A stretch of 9,269 nt of DNA, taken from the NCBI GenBank assembly GCA_902462325.1, contig CABQBF010000101.1, positions 1 to 9,269 on the forward strand, given 5' to 3'. Shown in pieces: positions 6,100-9,269 of the stretch. The stretch comes from an uncultured Peptococcaceae bacterium (GTDB lineage Bacteria > Bacillota > Peptococcia > Peptococcales > Peptococcaceae). Each line of letters starts with the position of its first letter. Positions within the stretch are counted from its first letter, which is position 1. The position numbers and the translations under genes are program-made. The notes beneath the pieces were generated by a model. The model ran no database searches, was not told the DNA's origin, and saw nothing but the letters and a program-made list of their open reading frames with translations.

Positions 6100-7653
6100 A
6101 TGTTAAATTTTGAAGCATTAAATTTGAAAGAAGAAATTTTAAAAGCCATTCAGGACATGGGGTTCACAGAAGCAACGCCTATTCAGGAGCAAGCGATTCC
6201 CATTGCGCTTACTGGGCAGGATGTAATTGGACAGGCACAGACAGGAACCGGAAAAACGGCGGCCTTTGCAATTCCCTTTCTGCAATTAATCAGTGATGAC
6301 CCTGTTGTGCAGGTTTTAATATTGACGCCTACCAGAGAGCTTTGCATGCAGGTAGAAAAAGAAGTAAAAAAATTGAGCAAATATTTACGTTTGAAATCGG
6401 TTGCTGTTTATGGCGGACAAGATATTACCCGCCAGATTCGAGAATTAAAGGCCCCTCCGCAAATTATTGTGGCTACACCGGGACGGTTGATGGATCATAT
6501 GAACCGGAAAACCATTCGGTTAGACCATTTGAAAATGGTGGTGCTGGATGAGGCCGATGAAATGCTGAATATGGGCTTTTTAGAAGACATTGAAACCATT
6601 TTAGGCGCATGTCCAGAAGAACGGCAGACCATGATGTTTTCCGCCACGATGAAGGATGAGATTAAAGCCATTGCCAATAAATTTATGAAAGAGCCTCAGT
6701 TAGTAAAGGTAAAAGCCCAAGAGTTGACAGTACCGGCTATTGAACAGCAGTATTTTGAAGTACCAGAACAGGAAAAATTCAAACTGCTGTGCCGTTTGCT
6801 GGATATTCATAATCCAGAGCTGGCCATGATTTTTGGCCGTACCAAGCGCCGGGTGGACGAGCTGACCGAAGCGTTGCAAAAACTAGGCTATCAGGCGGAA
6901 GGACTGCACGGTGATTTGACACAGCGGCACCGCGATATTGTAATGAATAAATTCCGCAACGGACAAATTCATATTTTGGTAGCTACCGATGTGGCAGCCA
7001 GAGGGTTGGATATTACCGGCGTTACCCATGTATTCAATTTCGATTTACCGCAGGAAATAGACAGTTATGTACACCGTATCGGCCGTACTGGTCGGGCCGG
7101 TAAGGAAGGTTTGGCGCTTACCTTTGTAGAACCTAGAGAATTCGCTCATTTGAAAACCATTGAAAAAACCATTCAGCGGAAACTGGTAAAAACCAAGTTG
7201 CCTTCTGCACAAGATAGTCGGCAGAAAAAGCAGGACGTTTTATATGGCAAGATCGTGGCGGCAATCAAAGAGGGCAATGTACTCAATTATCAGGAGTTGG
7301 CCAACGATTTAATTCAGGAATATGGCAGCGTAGATGTACTGGCTGCTGTATTGGAATTGATGGCTGGGGACAGCGGTCATGAAGCAGAGGTGGCAGAGGT
7401 GCATCTGACTGCGGAACGACCAATTCATGTAAAATATCCCAATGACCGCAAAGGCGGCAGAACTCGGGGCGCGGCGAATGGTGGCAACCGACGTGGTGAT
7501 AGCCGCAGTAATCGTTATAATAGCGGCAAAGATAAACGCTATCAGAAAGACTTTATGGCGAAGAAAGACTACGCCAATAAGGCAGGAAAAAATAAAACCT
7601 ACAGCCGCGATGGGAAAAAGGGCTATAAAAATACCAAAAAAGCAGCAGAATAA
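6100..7653 (+). CDS. cshA: DEAD-box ATP-dependent RNA helicase, CshA-like
   Basis: This cytoplasmic helicase unwinds short RNA duplexes; CshA relatives act in mRNA decay, ribosome assembly and growth in the cold. All core motifs are present in the 517-aa product: Q motif with GFTEATPIQEQ (21-31), motif I AQTGTGKT (46-53), Ia PTREL (77-81), GG (105-106), Ib TPGR (126-129), II DEAD (150-153), III SAT (181-183), V ATDVAARGLDI (295-305) and VI HRIGRTGR (325-332). A helical region at about 370-422 resembles the CshA dimerisation segment. A basic Gly/Arg/Lys-rich tail (about 446-517) probably binds RNA. The ATG at 6100 follows AGGAGG (6088-6093) by six bases and gives the usual MLNFEALNL start. The name CshA, rather than DeaD/CsdA, rests on length and tail type; DEAD-box identity is certain. 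Confidence 0.92.
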   Translation: MLNFEALNLKEEILKAIQDMGFTEATPIQEQAIPIALTGQDVIGQAQTGTGKTAAFAIPFLQLISDDPVVQVLILTPTRELCMQVEKEVKKLSKYLRLKSVAVYGGQDITRQIRELKAPPQIIVATPGRLMDHMNRKTIRLDHLKMVVLDEADEMLNMGFLEDIETILGACPEERQTMMFSATMKDEIKAIANKFMKEPQLVKVKAQELTVPAIEQQYFEVPEQEKFKLLCRLLDIHNPELAMIFGRTKRRVDELTEALQKLGYQAEGLHGDLTQRHRDIVMNKFRNGQIHILVATDVAARGLDITGVTHVFNFDLPQEIDSYVHRIGRTGRAGKEGLALTFVEPREFAHLKTIEKTIQRKLVKTKLPSAQDSRQKKQDVLYGKIVAAIKEGNVLNYQELANDLIQEYGSVDVLAAVLELMAGDSGHEAEVAEVHLTAERPIHVKYPNDRKGGRTRGAANGGNRRGDSRSNRYNSGKDKRYQKDFMAKKDYANKAGKNKTYSRDGKKGYKNTKKAAE

Positions 7654-7671
7654 TTGCAGGAGAGAGCCAAG

Positions 7672-8898
7672 ATGTATGATCACATTGTTATCCGATATGC
7701 TGAAATTGCACTGAAGGGAAAAAATCAAAAGGACTTTTTAAACCGACTCATTCATAATATCAAAGAACAGGTAAAGACGGATCTGGATTTTTCTCCAGTG
7801 ATTGAACGGGAACAGGGCCGGTTATACTTAAAGCTGGAGGGACAAAGCCCGGAAATTTTTTATGATTCGTTGAATCATGTATTTGGCATTTCTTCTTATA
7901 GTCCGGCACGGAAAACCACTTTGGAACTGGAGGACATCAAAGCAACGGCGATGGAAGAACTGGAAGCAGCCATGAATGGACCATGTAAATTCCGTGTCAG
8001 TGTCAAGCGGGCCAATAAACAGTTTCCAATAGCTTCTCCGGAGATGCAACAGATTATCGCCGCCCACATGCTAAAAAACATTGCAGGCTTAAAGGCGGAT
8101 TTGCATTGCTATGACATTGATTTATTATTAGAAATTCGTTCGGATGGGACTTATATTTATACTCGCAGTTATCCTGGTCTGCGAGGTTTGCCCGTTGGTA
8201 GCAGCGGACGGGGCGTAGTACTGCTATCCGGTGGTATCGATAGTCCGGTGGCTGGTTGGTTGGCCATGAAACGGGGCGTTACAATTGAAGCAGTCCATTT
8301 TCACAGCTATCCCTATACCAGCGAAAAAGCCAAAGAGAAGGTATTGGAATTGGCTAAGCGGATGGCCAAATATTCTAACCGCGTGGTGGTGCATATGGTA
8401 CCTTTTACGAAAATTCAGGAGGAAATTGCCCATTACTGCCACGATAATATGCGCATTCCTATTATGCGGCGGATTATGGTGCGCATTGCTGAAGAAATTG
8501 CTCGGCAGCGGGATTGCTTAGCCATTTTCACCGGTGACAATTTAGGTCAAGTCGCCAGTCAAACAATGGAAAGTATTTATGCGATTAATCAGGTCGCTGG
8601 TATGCCTATTTTGCGGCCGTGCATTACCATGGAAAAAGAGGAAATTGTGCGGTTGGCACAACAGATAGATACCTATGAAACATCTATTTTGCCTTATGAA
8701 GATTGCTGTACGGTTTTTGTGCCGAAAGAGCCAAAAACTCGGCCTAAAGTAGAGGCTTGCGAAAAGGAAGAAGCCAAGTTGGATTTGCCTGCACTGGTGG
8801 CTGATGCAGTGGCCAATACGGAACGGATTATTATGTATGGAAAAGATAAGCCAGAGCGGCAGGGCAACAAAGAAGAGCATGGTGGTGCCTTGCAGTAG
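7672..8898 (+). CDS. thiI: tRNA 4-thiouridine synthetase ThiI (short form without rhodanese domain)
   Basis: ThiI adenylates U8 of tRNA and directs sulfur transfer to make 4-thiouridine; in some bacteria it also supplies sulfur for the thiamine thiazole. The 408-aa product has an N-terminal ferredoxin-like and THUMP region (about 1-170) and a PP-loop ATPase domain with SGGIDSPVAG (186-195), FTGDNLGQVASQT (286-298) and PYEDCCTVFVPKEP (341-354). It ends soon after, so the C-terminal rhodanese domain of the E. coli enzyme is absent, as is usual in Bacillota. Cys345 and Cys346 lie where a catalytic cysteine is expected. The ATG at 7672 is nine bases after AGGAG (7658-7662); an in-frame TTG at 7654 is less likely. 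It follows the helicase by 18 bases with no terminator, so they are probably co-transcribed. No cysteine desulfurase gene is in view. Confidence 0.94.
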   Translation: MYDHIVIRYAEIALKGKNQKDFLNRLIHNIKEQVKTDLDFSPVIEREQGRLYLKLEGQSPEIFYDSLNHVFGISSYSPARKTTLELEDIKATAMEELEAAMNGPCKFRVSVKRANKQFPIASPEMQQIIAAHMLKNIAGLKADLHCYDIDLLLEIRSDGTYIYTRSYPGLRGLPVGSSGRGVVLLSGGIDSPVAGWLAMKRGVTIEAVHFHSYPYTSEKAKEKVLELAKRMAKYSNRVVVHMVPFTKIQEEIAHYCHDNMRIPIMRRIMVRIAEEIARQRDCLAIFTGDNLGQVASQTMESIYAINQVAGMPILRPCITMEKEEIVRLAQQIDTYETSILPYEDCCTVFVPKEPKTRPKVEACEKEEAKLDLPALVADAVANTERIIMYGKDKPERQGNKEEHGGALQ

Positions 8899-8936
8899 TA
8901 TACCGTGAAATAAAAAAAATAAGAGCTTATGTCGCC

Positions 8937-8953
8937 AGGCAAGCGGTTTGCCT
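8937..8953. repeat. Short inverted repeat upstream of the convergent terminator
   Basis: AGGCAA (8937-8942) and TTGCCT (8948-8953) form a six-bp stem with a five-base loop. It abuts the A-tract of the next hairpin, so read from thiI it is a small stem followed directly by the main terminator. It may help stop transcription or protect the 3' end. Its significance is uncertain. Confidence 0.4.
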
Positions 8954-8995
8954 AAAAAATGGACTGCCAGCAAAAAGCATGGCAGTCCATTTTTT
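8954..8995. terminator. Bidirectional rho-independent terminator
   Basis: AAAAAATGGACTGCCA (8954-8969) pairs perfectly with TGGCAGTCCATTTTTT (8980-8995) around a ten-base loop. Six A on one side and six T on the other give a T-tract on both strands, so it can stop thiI on the plus strand and the 43-codon gene on the minus strand. The T-tract overlaps the stop codon of the minus-strand gene by two bases. Confidence 0.92.
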
Positions 8996-9125
8996 AGTAG
9001 CCTGTTGCCATCCACATACCCAGCCAGAAAATCAAAGCAATGGCTGCGATATGCAGAATCCACCAACCTGGCCGCAAGAAAGCCCAGGTTCCAAGATGGC
9101 GGTCATTTTTTCCGATTTGATCCAT
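8994..9125 (-). CDS. Small tryptophan-rich single-pass membrane protein, function unknown
   Basis: A 43-aa open frame on the minus strand starts with ATG at 9125 and ends with TAA at 8996-8994. The first 20 residues are polar (MDQIGKNDRHLGTWAFLRPG). One membrane segment follows at about 21-40 (WWILHIAAIALIFWLGMWMA), then a three-residue TGY end. There are five Trp residues: 14, 21, 22, 34 and 38. AAGGAG lies ten bases before the ATG on the minus strand. A candidate promoter is found further upstream, and a terminator overlaps the stop. These three signals around a short frame argue that it is a real gene. With Arg18 before the helix, the N-terminus is probably cytoplasmic. I do not recognise a family or function. 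Confidence 0.75.
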   Translation of the reverse strand: MDQIGKNDRHLGTWAFLRPGWWILHIAAIALIFWLGMWMATGY

Positions 9126-9196
9126 GAAACTCACGCTCCTTGTTGCTTAGTATAAGGAAAACAAGATTTTTTATACTGGGAAAATTTATAAAACTA

Positions 9197-9228
9197 ACAT
9201 ATCAATATGCAGCAATCTGGTGATATGT
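9197..9228. repeat. 8-bp inverted repeat overlapping the candidate promoter
   Basis: ACATATCA (9197-9204) and TGATATGT (9221-9228) are exact inverted copies, with arm centres 24 bases apart. One arm overlaps the minus-strand -35 and the other overlaps or follows the -10. This geometry, with two half-sites over a promoter, suits a dimeric repressor, but the arms are AT-rich and could arise by chance. The remaining bases to the window end (9232-9269) show no gene. Confidence 0.5.
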
Positions 9229-9231
9229 CAA
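9202..9231 (-). promoter_or_regulatory. Candidate promoter of the small membrane protein gene
   Basis: Read on the minus strand, a perfect TTGACA (9231-9226) is followed by CATATT after 16 bases (9209-9204) or TATTGA after 18 bases (9207-9202). Both are weak -10 boxes. Upstream sequence is AT-rich. Transcription would begin roughly 70 bases before the ATG. The perfect -35 is the main support. A second -10-like TATAAA nearer the gene is an alternative. Confidence 0.45.
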
Positions 9232-9269
9232 GATGATTTTTGAAAAGATTTAGATATATTTTTCAGAAA

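Noticed and set aside
8542..9066. Minus-strand frame of 174 codons opposite the 3' half of thiI
   Set aside because: It lies antisense to a clearly conserved gene, crosses the bidirectional terminator and has no family resemblance; the 43-codon frame nearby explains the minus-strand signals better.
1..9269. Mobile element, prophage or defence island
   Set aside because: No transposase, integrase, terminal repeats or defence genes; all large genes are core envelope or RNA functions of similar base composition.

Overview
The window looks like a chromosomal core region of a low-to-moderate GC Bacillota (Firmicutes). The order penicillin-binding protein 2 (mrdA) - minC - minD - minE - rodA is the layout I associate with Negativicutes and some clostridia. 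The short ThiI without a rhodanese domain, the strong AGGAGG ribosome binding sites and the CshA-like DEAD-box helicase agree with this. A diderm Negativicute (Veillonella/Acidaminococcus/Selenomonas relatives) is my best guess, but the sequence does not prove the genus. Nothing here looks like phage, transposon, plasmid or CRISPR.

Layout. Bases 2-205 hold the last 67 codons of a class B PBP (PBP2), including the KTG active-site motif. After a candidate promoter come minC, minD and minE (272-2085), which place the division septum, closed by a hairpin terminator (2104-2158). rodA (2202-3323), the glycosyltransferase partner of PBP2, follows. It is tightly packed with an OmpR/PhoB-type response regulator (3337-4038) and a membrane histidine kinase (4035-5447, GTGA overlap), so the two-component pair is probably co-transcribed with rodA. 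The kinase gene carries a perfect 12-bp inverted repeat near its 5' end.

After the kinase, a promoter-like region with PhoB/OmpR-style direct repeats precedes a small, very acidic Asn/Asp/Ala/Gln-rich lipoprotein of unknown function (5553-5870) with its own terminator. Next is a helicase gene with a long AT-rich leader (6100-7653). It is followed after 18 bases by thiI (7672-8898), which thiolates tRNA and/or supplies sulfur for thiazole synthesis.

The right end is convergent. A bidirectional terminator (8954-8995) separates thiI from a 43-codon minus-strand gene for a tryptophan-rich single-pass membrane peptide (8994-9125). That peptide has its own ribosome binding site and a candidate promoter overlapped by an 8-bp inverted repeat.

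Functionally, the left two thirds concern the cell envelope: elongation (PBP2-RodA), septum placement (MinCDE) and envelope sensing (two-component system, perhaps controlling the lipoprotein). The right third concerns RNA (helicase, tRNA thiolation). The least explained parts are the repeat lipoprotein with its promoter, the hairpin inside the kinase gene, and the 43-aa membrane protein. No clearly new multi-gene system is visible.
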